Assembly: GCF_035918015.1 (NCBI RefSeq)
Contig: NZ_CP109132.1
Location: 248,001-312,000, forward strand
DNA length: 64,000 nucleotides
Reading direction: 5' to 3'
DNA from: Streptomyces sp. NBC_01754
GTDB taxonomy: Bacteria > Actinomycetota > Actinomycetes > Streptomycetales > Streptomycetaceae
Part shown: one piece after another, positions 54,801 to 62,916 of the stretch
How the letters are laid out: each line of letters begins with the position of its first letter
Numbering within the stretch: the stretch's first letter is position 1
Translations under genes and position numbers: made by a program
Notes under the pieces: generated by a model
Told to the model about the DNA's origin: nothing
Databases searched by the model: none
What the model saw: only the letters and a program-made list of their open reading frames with translations

Positions 54801-55714
54801 GAGGCGTTTCCAATCAGGGCGTTCAGCTGGGCTCTGGTGGGGAGGGCGGGAACGACGCCCGCGATCGACACGGTGTGAGAGCCCGCGACGGCGGCGAACT
54901 CCACGGCCTGGCCGACGGGCTGCCCCTCGGCCAGGGCGACGGCGAATGCGGCGGTGAAGGAGTCGCCGGCCCCGGTGGTGTCGACGACGGTCCGGGCCGG
55001 GTGCGGCGGCACGCCGGTGACACCGGACGCCTCGGCGATCAGCGCGCCTTCGCCGCCGCGGGTGATGACGACGACGCCGCCGGTGCGCTCGTGCAGCGTG
55101 CGGGCCAGTTCCTCGTCGCCGAGCCCGTGCCCCTCGTCGAGTCCGAGGAGGACGGGTGCCTCCGTCTGGTTGGGTGTGAGGACGTCGATGAGCGGCCAGC
55201 ACTCCTCGGGCAGCGGCCGGGCGGGTGCCGGATTGAGCAGAGTCCGCGTTCCGCACTCGCGGCCGGCGCGGAGCGCGGCGACCACGGCCTCCTCGGGGAT
55301 CTCCATCGAGACGACCAGGACGTCGGCGGAAGCGATCTCGGCACGGAAGGAGCCGACAGCGGCGGCGTCCAGCTCGTCCAGGGCCCCCGGAGCGATGGCG
55401 ATGCGGTTCTCCCCGGACGGCTCGACCAGGATGAACCCGACCATGGTGGGCGCCTCCGCGGTCAGGACATGCCCGGCCCCCACTCCCTCGCGCCGCCACA
55501 GCTCCCGCGCGGACCTTCCGAATTCGTCGTCGCCCACCGCGGTGAGCAGCGAGACCTCGGCACCCAGCCGGGCGGCGCCCACGGCCTGGTTGCTGCCCTT
55601 GCCCCCGGCACCGGAATCGAAGAGGCCGCCCGCGACGGTCTCGCCCGCCGAAGGGGCCTTGGGCACCCGCATGGTGAGGCCGGCCCCGTAACTACCGACA
55701 ACCGCGATCTTCAT
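54797..55714 (-). CDS. rbsK: Ribokinase-family sugar kinase
   Basis: This 305-residue PfkB-family kinase phosphorylates a pentose at O5. Motif 1 is GAGGKGSNQAVGAARLG near residues 35-50 and the C-terminal motif is DTTGAGDSFTAAFA, with the catalytic Asp in GAGD. I chose ATG 55714 (MKIAVVG) because the protein then begins directly at the first Rossmann strand. It is the first gene of the operon; the promoter and repeats lie just upstream. Given deoC downstream, activity on 2-deoxyribose is as plausible as on ribose. Confidence 0.93.
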   Translation of the reverse strand: MKIAVVGSYGAGLTMRVPKAPSAGETVAGGLFDSGAGGKGSNQAVGAARLGAEVSLLTAVGDDEFGRSARELWRREGVGAGHVLTAEAPTMVGFILVEPSGENRIAIAPGALDELDAAAVGSFRAEIASADVLVVSMEIPEEAVVAALRAGRECGTRTLLNPAPARPLPEECWPLIDVLTPNQTEAPVLLGLDEGHGLGDEELARTLHERTGGVVVITRGGEGALIAEASGVTGVPPHPARTVVDTTGAGDSFTAAFAVALAEGQPVGQAVEFAAVAGSHTVSIAGVVPALPTRAQLNALIGNAS

Positions 55715-55732
55715 CGACACACCGCTTTGTGT

Positions 55733-55784
55733 ATGGACAACCATGGACAAGGCCGAGCGTAGGTATAGGGATGTCCATAGTCAA
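55733..55784 (-). promoter_or_regulatory. Promoter and candidate operator of rbs-deoC operon
   Basis: Read leftwards, -35 TTGACT (55784-55779) and -10 TACGCT (55761-55756) are separated by 17 bp, a good vegetative promoter. The predicted start near 55749 falls on two direct copies of ATGGACAA (55733-55740 and 55743-55750, period 10). An inverted copy ATGTCCAT (55771-55778) lies between the -10 and -35 boxes. Repeats in both places would let a repressor block transcription; the GntR protein encoded at the end of the operon is the likely ligand. Confidence 0.65.
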
Positions 55785-56189
55785 TGGTCGGACAGAAGCC
55801 AAATCCCAGACATTAGCCACTAACAGGGACATACTGTTCTGCCGCTCCGTGTCCGGACCGGTCCGCGGGCCGTGGCCGCGGACGCGAAGACGCCGGCAGA
55901 GCGGCACCGGCGCCCCGCGCCCCGCGTCACACGCCCCGCGTCACCACGGTGCGACCCGCACGACGGGCCCTGAAACCGCCGGGGGTCCGTGCCTGAGTCA
56001 CCACCCCGCCCCCGGCCGCCGCGGCGAACCCGTGGTGTTCCGGCGGCGCCTCGCACCAGTACGCCGGACATCCGCGTCTGCGGGATTCCCGTTTCTTCCG
56101 TCATGCGCACCGGTGACATCACGCGGAACTTCCCCTTCCTCTCCCGGAAGACTGGTTCGGTCAGGGGGTGGCCGTCGGGAGCCGCCCTC
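55785..56189. other. Upstream region of TauE/SafE-family gene
   Basis: This is the right part of a 475-bp divergent spacer between rbsK and the permease gene. It has the short direct repeat CCCCGCGTCAC twice near 55917-55944 and otherwise no convincing promoter, small gene or hairpin. Confidence 0.45.
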
Positions 56190-57257
56190 ATGGTGAGAGG
56201 GGAAGCGGTGGCGGGGAAGCAGCGGTTGCCCAAGGTCCTGGTGGTCAACGCCGTGCTCGCCGGGGCGGTGTGGGCGGTCTGGTTCCTGGTGTGGGGCCCC
56301 GGCTACTTCGACGTGCTCGCCGGCAACTGGCGGGTGGCGCTGACGATGGTGTTCGGTTCGCTGGTGGGCGGTGGGACCAGTGAGGGCGGCGGCGCGATCG
56401 CGTTCCCGGTCCTGACGAAGGTGCTGGCCGTTCCGCCGGACCAGGCCCGGATCTTCACGTTCGCCATCCAGTCCGTGGGGATGGCGGCCGCTTCGCTGTC
56501 CATCCTGCTGTGCAGGGTGCCCGTGGAGCGGCGGGTGGTGTTCTACGGTTCGGCCGCCGGGGTGCCGGGCGTGGTGCTGAGCGCGACGCTGCTCGCGCCG
56601 CTCGTACCGCTGCCGACCGTACGGGCGCTGTTCACCATGCTGTTGGTGGCGCTCGCGGTGGCGCTGTTCATCCAGTTGCGTCAGCGGGGCTACCGGCGCA
56701 ACGCCGTCATTCCGGTGTGGACGGGGAGGGAACGGGGCCTGGTCCTGGTCGCGGGTTTCGCGGGCGGGGTCGTCAGCGGGGTGGTCGGTGTGGGCGAGAA
56801 CTGTGTGATGTTCCTGCTCCTGGTGCTGCTGTTCCGGATCTCGGAGAAGGTGGCCACCCCGACGACGGTGGTGATGATGACGGTGGTGTCGATCGCCGCG
56901 TTCCTCACCCATGTGTGGGTGGTCGGGGACTTCACCGGTCCGGTGGTCGGGTACTGGGTGGCCGCCGCCCCCGTGGTGGCCGTCGGTGCCCCGCTGGGTG
57001 CGTGGATCTGTACCCGGCTCACCCCGGTCGCGATCCGCGCCGTGCTCTTCGTCCTGATCGGCTCCGAGTTGGTCAGCACGCTGCTGCTGGTGCCGTTCAC
57101 GCCGGGCATGGTGGTGGCCAGCGTCCTGACGCTGGCCCTGTTCACCGGGCTGTGCCTGGTGCTCGTCATGCGGGACGGCTACGCGGCACCGCCCGTTCAG
57201 GACCCGGGCCCGGGGGCGGGGGCACGGGTCCCGGTGGACGCCGCGAGAACGCCCTGA
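56190..57257 (+). CDS. TauE/SafE-family membrane permease
   Basis: This protein of about 355 residues has some eight hydrophobic segments in two halves, each opening with a Gly-rich motif (GSLVGGGTSEGGGAIAFPVL and AGGVVSGVVGVGENCVMFLL), as in TauE/SafE (DUF81) anion exporters for sulfite or organosulfonates. The start is uncertain: ATG 56190 has GGGAG about 10 bp upstream, GTG codons follow at 56193 and 56208, and the frame stays open upstream. It stands alone, divergent from the sugar operon. The substrate cannot be inferred. Confidence 0.82.
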   Translation: MVRGEAVAGKQRLPKVLVVNAVLAGAVWAVWFLVWGPGYFDVLAGNWRVALTMVFGSLVGGGTSEGGGAIAFPVLTKVLAVPPDQARIFTFAIQSVGMAAASLSILLCRVPVERRVVFYGSAAGVPGVVLSATLLAPLVPLPTVRALFTMLLVALAVALFIQLRQRGYRRNAVIPVWTGRERGLVLVAGFAGGVVSGVVGVGENCVMFLLLVLLFRISEKVATPTTVVMMTVVSIAAFLTHVWVVGDFTGPVVGYWVAAAPVVAVGAPLGAWICTRLTPVAIRAVLFVLIGSELVSTLLLVPFTPGMVVASVLTLALFTGLCLVLVMRDGYAAPPVQDPGPGAGARVPVDAARTP

Positions 57258-57619
57258 CGGGGCCCTCACCCCGGCCCCGGTGCCCGAGCCGGAGACGGCG
57301 GCCGTGATCCGGAAGCGGGACGGCCGGGCCGGGGGGCCGGGCGGTACGGGAGTGCCGGGGACCGGGCGGTACGGGAGTGCCGGGGCAGCGGAGCGGGGCC
57401 GGTGGCAGGCACCGGTTTCGGCCCCGCCGCCGGTCCGGGAGCCGGCCGCGTCGCGCGGAAACACCGAAACGCCTGGTTCCGTGCCCTTCGCAGGGACGGG
57501 ACCAGACGTTCGTGAAGGCCCCCGCGGGGGCAGAACGCTTCAGCGGGCCGGGTGAGGGGCCCGGGGCCGGTGTGCCCCGGTGGACGCGGCCGGGGCGGGA
57601 GGAGCTGTGCCGGACAGAC
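57258..57619. other. Spacer between convergent permease and SnoaL-like genes
   Basis: This 362-bp spacer holds two 24-bp tandem copies of a GC-rich unit (57337-57360 and 57362-57385, period 25, beginning CCGGGCGGTACGGGAG). The rest is GC-rich, with no credible gene. The repeats may fold and take part in ending transcription. Confidence 0.6.
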
Positions 57620-58075
57620 TCAGCCCTTGACCGGGCTGGTCTGGCGGCAGACGACCTGCCAGTCGCCGTCCCGCTTGGCGAGGACCCACATCGCCCGGTA
57701 CTCGTTCTCGGGCGTCCAGGTCGAGGCTCCCTCGGCGACGAGTCCGCCCTGGGTGACGGCGAGTGCGACGTCCGGGGCGAGCAGTCTGACCTCCAGGGGC
57801 TCCTCCGGGATCCGTGTGCCGCGGTACCGCCCCTGGAAGGCCTTCTTCAGGTGGTCCCTGATCTCCTCACGGCTCGTCAGCTGCTCGTCGCCCAGGAGCA
57901 GGCTGCCGTTCTGCGTGAACATACCGGCGACCGCGTCGGCGTCCTGGGACTCCCAGGCGGCCCGGACGCGCAGGGGCGCGGTGTACGCGGCGCCTTCCTC
58001 CCCATTGGAATACGGGCCGTAGTTGCCGGCCCACTGCTTGGCCTGGCTGACCAGCGTCGCCGCCTTCGAGGACAT
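57620..58075 (-). CDS. SnoaL-like (SgcJ/EcaC-type) protein A
   Basis: This 151-residue NTF2-like protein fits the SnoaL/SgcJ-EcaC group found in natural-product clusters as small cyclases, hydratases or accessory oxygenation proteins. Diagnostic parts are RVRAAWESQDADAVAGMFTQNGSLLLGDE, then EQLTSREEIRDHLKKAF and a C-terminal AMWVLAKRDGDWQVVCRQTSPVKG. It is the last gene of a leftward run of four homologues and is related to protein C (shared DEQLTSRE and the SPVKG end). The ATG has AGGGAG upstream. That leader lies in the duplicated block, so it is identical to the leader of protein C. Confidence 0.88.
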   Translation of the reverse strand: MSSKAATLVSQAKQWAGNYGPYSNGEEGAAYTAPLRVRAAWESQDADAVAGMFTQNGSLLLGDEQLTSREEIRDHLKKAFQGRYRGTRIPEEPLEVRLLAPDVALAVTQGGLVAEGASTWTPENEYRAMWVLAKRDGDWQVVCRQTSPVKG

Positions 58076-58601
58076 GTGTGTTCTCCCTGTGTGTGGGTGT
58101 ACGTGGGCAGGTTCCGGCTGTTACCAGCGCAGCGTCGCGCCGGTGCCACGCGGACTGTTCTGATAGCCGGCCAGCTTCCACTCGCCGTCCTCCTTGACCA
58201 GGACCCAGGTCGACCGCACCGCCAGCTCCGGAGCGATCTCCGTCTCCCCCGGCGCCAGGATCCCGCCATGCGTCCGCAGCAGAGCGACGTCATCACCCAC
58301 GAATCGCACATCGACCGGCTGACCCGTCACACCCGTCCCCTTGAACGGCCCCGCATAAGCAGCCGCCATGAACGAACGGACCTCCTCACGGCCCTTCTTC
58401 AGCACATCACCGGGAAGAATCAGAACACCGTCCTCGGTGAACTCATCCGCCATCCCGTCCGCGTCATTCTTCGACCACGCGGCCACCAGACGCAACGGAA
58501 CACCCAGAGCCGCCTTCTCACGCTCACTCGTGAACGACCCGTAATAGGCATCCAGACCGGAACCCACAACAGACATCAAAACCTCCACATCGACGGGATT
58601 C
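58070..58601. repeat. 532-bp direct repeat, copy 1
   Basis: This block contains the whole of SnoaL-like gene B, its upstream ribosome binding site and the 45-bp spacer with the ribosome binding site of the next gene. It recurs at 59088-59619 (offset 1018 bp). I found one difference by eye (T versus C in GAATCG/GAACCG near 58294), which is synonymous. Identity stops sharply at both ends. Confidence 0.93.
58121..58576 (-). CDS. SnoaL-like protein B (copy 1)
   Basis: This 151-residue NTF2-like protein has SGLDAYYGSFTSEREKAALG, then LVAAWSKNDADGMADEFTEDG and LKKGREEVRSFMAAAYAGPFKG, the usual layout of the SgcJ/EcaC group. ATG 58576 (MSVVGSG) is preferred because GGAGG lies 5 bp upstream; the ATG at 58588 would sit before that site. 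The protein is identical to the product of 59139-59594. Its neighbours on both sides are members of the second paralogue type (C upstream, A downstream), so the run reads B, C, B, A in transcription order. Confidence 0.9.
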   Translation of the reverse strand: MSVVGSGLDAYYGSFTSEREKAALGVPLRLVAAWSKNDADGMADEFTEDGVLILPGDVLKKGREEVRSFMAAAYAGPFKGTGVTGQPVDVRFVGDDVALLRTHGGILAPGETEIAPELAVRSTWVLVKEDGEWKLAGYQNSPRGTGATLRW

Positions 58602-58610
58602 TGGTCCGGA

Positions 58611-59093
58611 TCAGCCCTTGACCGGGCTGCTCTGGTGGGACAGGAGTTCGGGTGTGCCGTCGTTTCCCTTGACGATCACCCACAGGGCCCGGATCTCGTT
58701 CTCGGGGGAAACGGTGGATTCCCCGTCCGGGATGATCCCTCCCTCGGTGATCACCATGGCGGCGTCGTCGCTGAGGAATGTCACCAGGAGGGGGCCGCCG
58801 CTGACCCTGGCGCCCTTCAACGGCCCGGCGAATCCCGCGGCCATGAAGTCGCGGATCTGCTCGCGGCTGGTGAGCTGCTCGTCCCGCATGAGCAGGCTTC
58901 CGTTCTCGGCGAACAGGCCGGCGAAGGCGTCGGCGTCGTTGGCCGCCCAGGCGGCCTGTATCCGCATGGCTACGGAGAGGACCGCCTTCTCGTCGTCGCT
59001 CGTGAACTCCCGGTAGTACGAGAGGTCTTCCTCGACCCCGCCGGCGGCAAGCAGCTCTGAGGCGTTGCCCCACGTGGAAACCGCAGTGGACAT
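58611..59093 (-). CDS. SnoaL-like protein C
   Basis: This 160-residue member of the same NTF2-like group is closest to protein A: it shares RDEQLTSREQIRDFMAAGFAG and the SPVKG ending. It has a longer N-terminus (MSTAVSTWGNASELLAAGGV). The leader with AGGGAG is identical in DNA to that of protein A. It lies 45 bp after gene B copy 2 and 34 bp before gene B copy 1. A conserved acidic pocket (NDADAF, ENGS) is present, but which chemistry it performs cannot be read from sequence. Confidence 0.88.
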   Translation of the reverse strand: MSTAVSTWGNASELLAAGGVEEDLSYYREFTSDDEKAVLSVAMRIQAAWAANDADAFAGLFAENGSLLMRDEQLTSREQIRDFMAAGFAGPLKGARVSGGPLLVTFLSDDAAMVITEGGIIPDGESTVSPENEIRALWVIVKGNDGTPELLSHQSSPVKG

Positions 59094-59619
59094 GTGTGTT
59101 CTCCCTGTGTGTGGGTGTACGTGGGCAGGTTCCGGCTGTTACCAGCGCAGCGTCGCGCCGGTGCCACGCGGACTGTTCTGATAGCCGGCCAGCTTCCACT
59201 CGCCGTCCTCCTTGACCAGGACCCAGGTCGACCGCACCGCCAGCTCCGGAGCGATCTCCGTCTCCCCCGGCGCCAGGATCCCGCCATGCGTCCGCAGCAG
59301 AGCGACGTCATCACCCACGAACCGCACATCGACCGGCTGACCCGTCACACCCGTCCCCTTGAACGGCCCCGCATAAGCAGCCGCCATGAACGAACGGACC
59401 TCCTCACGGCCCTTCTTCAGCACATCACCGGGAAGAATCAGAACACCGTCCTCGGTGAACTCATCCGCCATCCCGTCCGCGTCATTCTTCGACCACGCGG
59501 CCACCAGACGCAACGGAACACCCAGAGCCGCCTTCTCACGCTCACTCGTGAACGACCCGTAATAGGCATCCAGACCGGAACCCACAACAGACATCAAAAC
59601 CTCCACATCGACGGGATTC
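59088..59619. repeat. 532-bp direct repeat, copy 2
   Basis: This is the second copy of the block at 58070-58601, offset 1018 bp, almost base-perfect. It begins at the start codon of protein C and ends in the upstream region of gene B. The intervening sequence (gene C) is not duplicated at comparable identity; its partner is gene A. Confidence 0.93.
59139..59594 (-). CDS. SnoaL-like protein B (copy 2)
   Basis: This gene encodes the same 151-residue protein as 58121-58576 and is the first gene of the four-gene leftward run. The start at 59594 is chosen as for copy 1 (GGAGG, 5-bp spacing). The sequence upstream of 59619 differs from that of copy 1, so only this copy is directly behind the region that must hold the operon promoter. 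Confidence 0.9.
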   Translation of the reverse strand: MSVVGSGLDAYYGSFTSEREKAALGVPLRLVAAWSKNDADGMADEFTEDGVLILPGDVLKKGREEVRSFMAAAYAGPFKGTGVTGQPVDVRFVGDDVALLRTHGGILAPGETEIAPELAVRSTWVLVKEDGEWKLAGYQNSPRGTGATLRW

Positions 59620-59657
59620 AAGCGGACCTGTCGAACGTCTCTCGGAAAAGAGTCGCG

Positions 59658-59671
59658 CCTTCTCGAGAAGG
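59658..59671. promoter_or_regulatory. Perfect 14-bp palindrome, candidate operator
   Basis: CCTTCTCGAGAAGG reads the same on both strands and sits about 65 bp upstream of the first SnoaL-like start codon. This is a likely position for a repressor or activator site. The binding protein is unknown. Confidence 0.45.
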
Positions 59672-59842
59672 GGACATCTTTCGAGTTGCGGACTTCCACC
59701 GGGCGATTCCGGGACCGGCGTACCGGGCGGTTCCGGGGCCGTCCACGCCTCTTTCCCGGGCGGCTGGCGGGTGCCCTGACTCGCGGGGCGGCCGGGGGGC
59801 CTCGGGCGCCGGGGGCGCCTGTCGCGGCCTGCTGCGGGGACG

Positions 59843-59882
59843 CAGCAGGCCGGATCCCGCGTGCGCGGGATCCGGCCTGCTG
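59843..59882. terminator. Hairpin terminator after MFS exporter gene
   Basis: Perfect 19-bp arms (CAGCAGGCCGGATCCCGCG and its complement) around 2 nt, in practice an 18-bp or shorter stem with a small loop. It lies 30 bp after the exporter stop codon and should end transcripts coming from the right. Confidence 0.9.
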
Positions 59883-59912
59883 TGCTGGGGTTGTCGGCTC
59901 GGCGGCCGGGCG

Positions 59913-61496
59913 TCAGGAGTGCACGGCGCCCTCGTCGGCCGTCTCGCCGGCGTCGTCGGCCGGTGGCGCCGGCGGCGGTGCCAGGATCGGAACGTGCCGG
60001 ATGGTGGTGTAGGCGAGCACCGCGAGGGCGAGGAACGCCACGGTGCAGACCGCGGCCGTGGAGTTCAGCGCGCTGGTGAACGCCTCCTGCGCGGCGGAGA
60101 GGATGCCGGAGGCCACCTCTGGTGACTGGTCGCCGGCCGTGGCGGCCGCACTGGCGATGCTCTCCTGCGCGGCGTCGGCCGCCTTGGCCGGTACGTCGTC
60201 GGGCAGGGAGAGCGAGTTGGTGTAGAACCCTGTGGCTATGGTGCCCACGGTGGCGATACCCAGTGCGACGCCCAGCTCTCCGCCGGTCGACTGGAGGGAC
60301 GCGGCCGAGCCCATCCGCTCCGGTGGGGCGGCCCCCATGACGACCTGGTTGACCAGGACGCCGATCGGGCTTCCGCCGAGGTAGATGATGCTGTTGCCGA
60401 GGATCAGCATGGTCGTACCGCCGACGACTTCGACCTGGGTGAGCAGGAACATGCCGACGGACGCGATGATGAGGCCGGTCACCAGGACCACGCCCGGGCG
60501 CAGTTTCTGGCTGATCGGGGTGACCAGCTGGATGCCGATCACCATGACACCGGCGGGGATCAGCAGCCACAGCGCGGTGTCCAGCGCCGAGTAGCCGCCG
60601 ACGATCTGCAGGAACTGGGTGACCAGCAGGCCCATGCCGCCCTGGATCATGGCGAACAGCAGGCCGAGCACCAGGCCGCCGCTGACGGTGCGGATGCCGA
60701 ACAGGCTCAGGTCCAGCAGCGGGTTCTCCAGCCGGCGCTGCCGTACGACGAAGGCGATGCCGCACAGCAGGCCGATCACGGCCGCGGCGACCGGGAGGGC
60801 CGCCCAGCCGTGGCTCACCGTCTCCTTGAGGCCGTAGATGACGGGCAGGATCGCGAGCAGGGACAGCAGCACGCTCAGCAGGTCCAGCTTGCCCGCCATG
60901 GGGTTCTTGATGTCCGGCAGCAGCTTGGGGCCGGCGATGAGCAGGGTGACCATGACGGGCACGGCCACCAGGAACACCGAGCCCCACCAGAAGAAGCCGA
61001 GCAGCAGACCTCCGATGGCCGGGCCGACGGCGATTCCGGCCAGCATCGAGGTCGCCCACACGCCGATCGCCCGGCTCATCTGTTTGGGGTCCTGGAACAT
61101 CGTCATGATGAACGCGAGCGTCGACGGCATGATCGTGGCGCCGGCGACACCCAGCAGGGCACGGACGATGATCAGCATCTCCGGGCTCGTCGAGAACGCG
61201 GCGACCACCGACAGGATGCCGAACGCCGTCGCGCCGATCAGCAGCACCTTCCTCCTGCCCACCCGGTCGCCGAGCGTGCCCATCGTGACCAGGAAGCCGG
61301 CGATGAGGAACCCGTAGACGTCGGTGATCCACAGCTCCTGCGTGCTGGAGGTGTGAAGGTCCGCGGAGATGTGCGGAAGCGCGAGGAAGAGCGCCGTGAT
61401 GTCCATGGCTGCCATGAAGGTGGGCAGCGCGAGCACAACCAGAGCCCACCAATGCCGCCTTCCGGCGCTGGGTGGCGCTACGTCTGTGCCGGTCAT
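59913..61496 (-). CDS. DHA2-type MFS efflux transporter
   Basis: This protein of about 527 residues has the 14 hydrophobic segments of the EmrB/QacA (DHA2) drug:proton antiporters. It shows the early Asp motif ALPTFMAAMDITALFLALP in helix 1 and the loop motif GTLGDRVGRRKVLL between helices 2 and 3. The C-terminal tail is Pro- and acid-rich. ATG 61496 has AGGAGA upstream. In a run with a monooxygenase and a glycosyltransferase, self-resistance or export of a natural product is the likely role. A small dyad sits 16 bp before the start codon. Confidence 0.93.
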   Translation of the reverse strand: MTGTDVAPPSAGRRHWWALVVLALPTFMAAMDITALFLALPHISADLHTSSTQELWITDVYGFLIAGFLVTMGTLGDRVGRRKVLLIGATAFGILSVVAAFSTSPEMLIIVRALLGVAGATIMPSTLAFIMTMFQDPKQMSRAIGVWATSMLAGIAVGPAIGGLLLGFFWWGSVFLVAVPVMVTLLIAGPKLLPDIKNPMAGKLDLLSVLLSLLAILPVIYGLKETVSHGWAALPVAAAVIGLLCGIAFVVRQRRLENPLLDLSLFGIRTVSGGLVLGLLFAMIQGGMGLLVTQFLQIVGGYSALDTALWLLIPAGVMVIGIQLVTPISQKLRPGVVLVTGLIIASVGMFLLTQVEVVGGTTMLILGNSIIYLGGSPIGVLVNQVVMGAAPPERMGSAASLQSTGGELGVALGIATVGTIATGFYTNSLSLPDDVPAKAADAAQESIASAAATAGDQSPEVASGILSAAQEAFTSALNSTAAVCTVAFLALAVLAYTTIRHVPILAPPPAPPADDAGETADEGAVHS

Positions 61497-61511
61497 GATC
61501 TTTCTCCTAAC

Positions 61512-61527
61512 AATGGCGCCTGCCATT
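61512..61527. promoter_or_regulatory. Candidate operator before MFS gene
   Basis: AATGGC and GCCATT form perfect 6-bp arms around GCCT, 16 bp upstream of the exporter start codon. A dyad at this place suits a TetR- or MarR-type repressor controlling export. No regulator gene is seen beside it. Confidence 0.4.
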
Positions 61528-61684
61528 CGAAGTCCTGGCGTTTCACTGCGTGCCGCGGAAGTCGACGTGCACGCTGCGCGAGCGTCCCAGGCTCGCGCAG
61601 GCGCGACAACTTCCATCGTGCGGACTCTGCGGTGCGCGGTGAACTGCCGGGCGGAGTAAGGACATCGCGATGGCTGAGCCTTTG

Positions 61685-62866
61685 TCAGATGTAGGGGGTG
61701 TCGGGTTCGAGGCCGCACAGGACCCGGCCGTAGAGTTCGGCGTTGGTGGCCGGGTTGATCAGGGCGTGCAGTGCCGCGGCACGCAGATCGTTCGCGATCC
61801 GCTGGATCGGTACGTCCCGGTACACCGACGATCCGCCGCTCGCCGCCGCGAAGGTCTCCACGGCCGACTGGGCGAGGGAGCAGATGGTTCCGACGTCGGC
61901 GCGGGCGCGGGCGCGTTCCTCCAGTTTCCACGGCGCGCCGTCGGCGGCCTTGGTGTCCACGGTCCCGGTGAGCCGGAGCGCGTGGAACTCCGCCTGGTCG
62001 ATCTTCTGCGTCGCGTCGGCGACCTGGAGGTGGGTGACCGGCGCGGTGCGCTGGCTCTCGTAGCCGGTGTAGGTGATCTTGCGGTGGGGCAGGCGTTCGA
62101 TGAAGACCTCCCGTGCGGCCTTGGCGAGTCCGAGCAGTGTGCCGGCGGTCGAGGCCGTGGCGACCGGCAGCAGCGGGGTCCGGTACATCGGGAGCCGCGC
62201 GCTGGTCACGGAGGTGGGCCGGCCCTGGAGCACCGCGGGCAGCGGCACGACGCGTTCCGCCGGGACGAACAGGTCCCGGGCGAGCGTCGTGATGCTGCCG
62301 GTGCCCTTGAGGCCGCTGGCGTACCAGTCGTCGACGGTCTTGAGGTCGGACATCGGCACCAGGGCCATCACCGGGTACGGTTCGCCGTCCTCGGGCATGA
62401 GTACGGAGATGGTCACCTGCCAGTGGGCGTGGTGGGCGCCGGAGATGAAGCCCCACCTGCCGTCGACGACGATGCCGCCGGGGGCCGGGCGGGCGGTCCC
62501 CGAGGGGCTGAGTGTGCCGCACACCCGTGCGTCGGGCGTGGCGAACACCTCGTCCTGCACGGTGTCGGGGAACATGCCGGTCATCCAGCCCGGGATGGAG
62601 TAGACCTGCGCGACCCAGGCCGCGGAGCCGTCGCCGCGGCCGAGGGCGGTGGTGACGTCCAGGAGTGTGCGGGTGTCCGCCTCGTAGCCGCCGTAGCGGG
62701 CCGGTACGCGCAGGCGGAACACCCCGGCGTCGGTGAGTGCTTCGATCACCTCCGGCGGCAGTCTCCGCTGCTCGTCCGCTCGCGCGGCGTTCGCCCGCAG
62801 CAGCGGCACCAGCGCCGCGGCGCGGGCCACGAGTTCGTCCCGGTGGGGTGTTTGCGTGGTCGGCAC
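61685..62866 (-). CDS. Flavin-dependent monooxygenase, acyl-CoA dehydrogenase fold
   Basis: This 393-residue protein has the acyl-CoA dehydrogenase fold: N-terminal helices with LPPEVIEALTDAGVFRLRVPARYGGYEAD, then a central beta domain (VDGRWGFISGAHHAHWQV, LKGTGSITTLARDLFVPAERV) and a C-terminal four-helix bundle. It resembles the two-component FMNH2-dependent hydroxylases (HpaH, HsaA, ActVA-ORF5 type) and has no clear catalytic Glu of true dehydrogenases. It should hydroxylate an aromatic or polyketide intermediate with reduced flavin from a separate reductase, not found in the window. The GTG start at 62866 has TGGAGG upstream. It lies 50 bp downstream of the glycosyltransferase gene. Confidence 0.85.
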   Translation of the reverse strand: MPTTQTPHRDELVARAAALVPLLRANAARADEQRRLPPEVIEALTDAGVFRLRVPARYGGYEADTRTLLDVTTALGRGDGSAAWVAQVYSIPGWMTGMFPDTVQDEVFATPDARVCGTLSPSGTARPAPGGIVVDGRWGFISGAHHAHWQVTISVLMPEDGEPYPVMALVPMSDLKTVDDWYASGLKGTGSITTLARDLFVPAERVVPLPAVLQGRPTSVTSARLPMYRTPLLPVATASTAGTLLGLAKAAREVFIERLPHRKITYTGYESQRTAPVTHLQVADATQKIDQAEFHALRLTGTVDTKAADGAPWKLEERARARADVGTICSLAQSAVETFAAASGGSSVYRDVPIQRIANDLRAAALHALINPATNAELYGRVLCGLEPDTPYI

Positions 62867-62916
62867 GGTGCCTCCAGAGGTGTCGCTTCGCGGTATGAGG
62901 GGTGGTGGGGCGGTGT

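Larger units (their letters stand above)
59595..59912. other. Spacer upstream of the SnoaL-like operon
   Basis: This 318-bp spacer contains a 14-bp palindrome at 59658-59671 and a very strong hairpin at 59843-59882. The hairpin cuts the SnoaL-like genes off from the exporter gene, so a promoter for the SnoaL-like run should lie between about 59600 and 59840. I see no convincing -10/-35 pair. Confidence 0.55.

Noticed and set aside
59542..61452. 636-residue minus-strand open frame over the MFS gene
   Set aside because: It is a shifted frame of the exporter gene, whose real frame has 14 hydrophobic segments and a good ribosome binding site.
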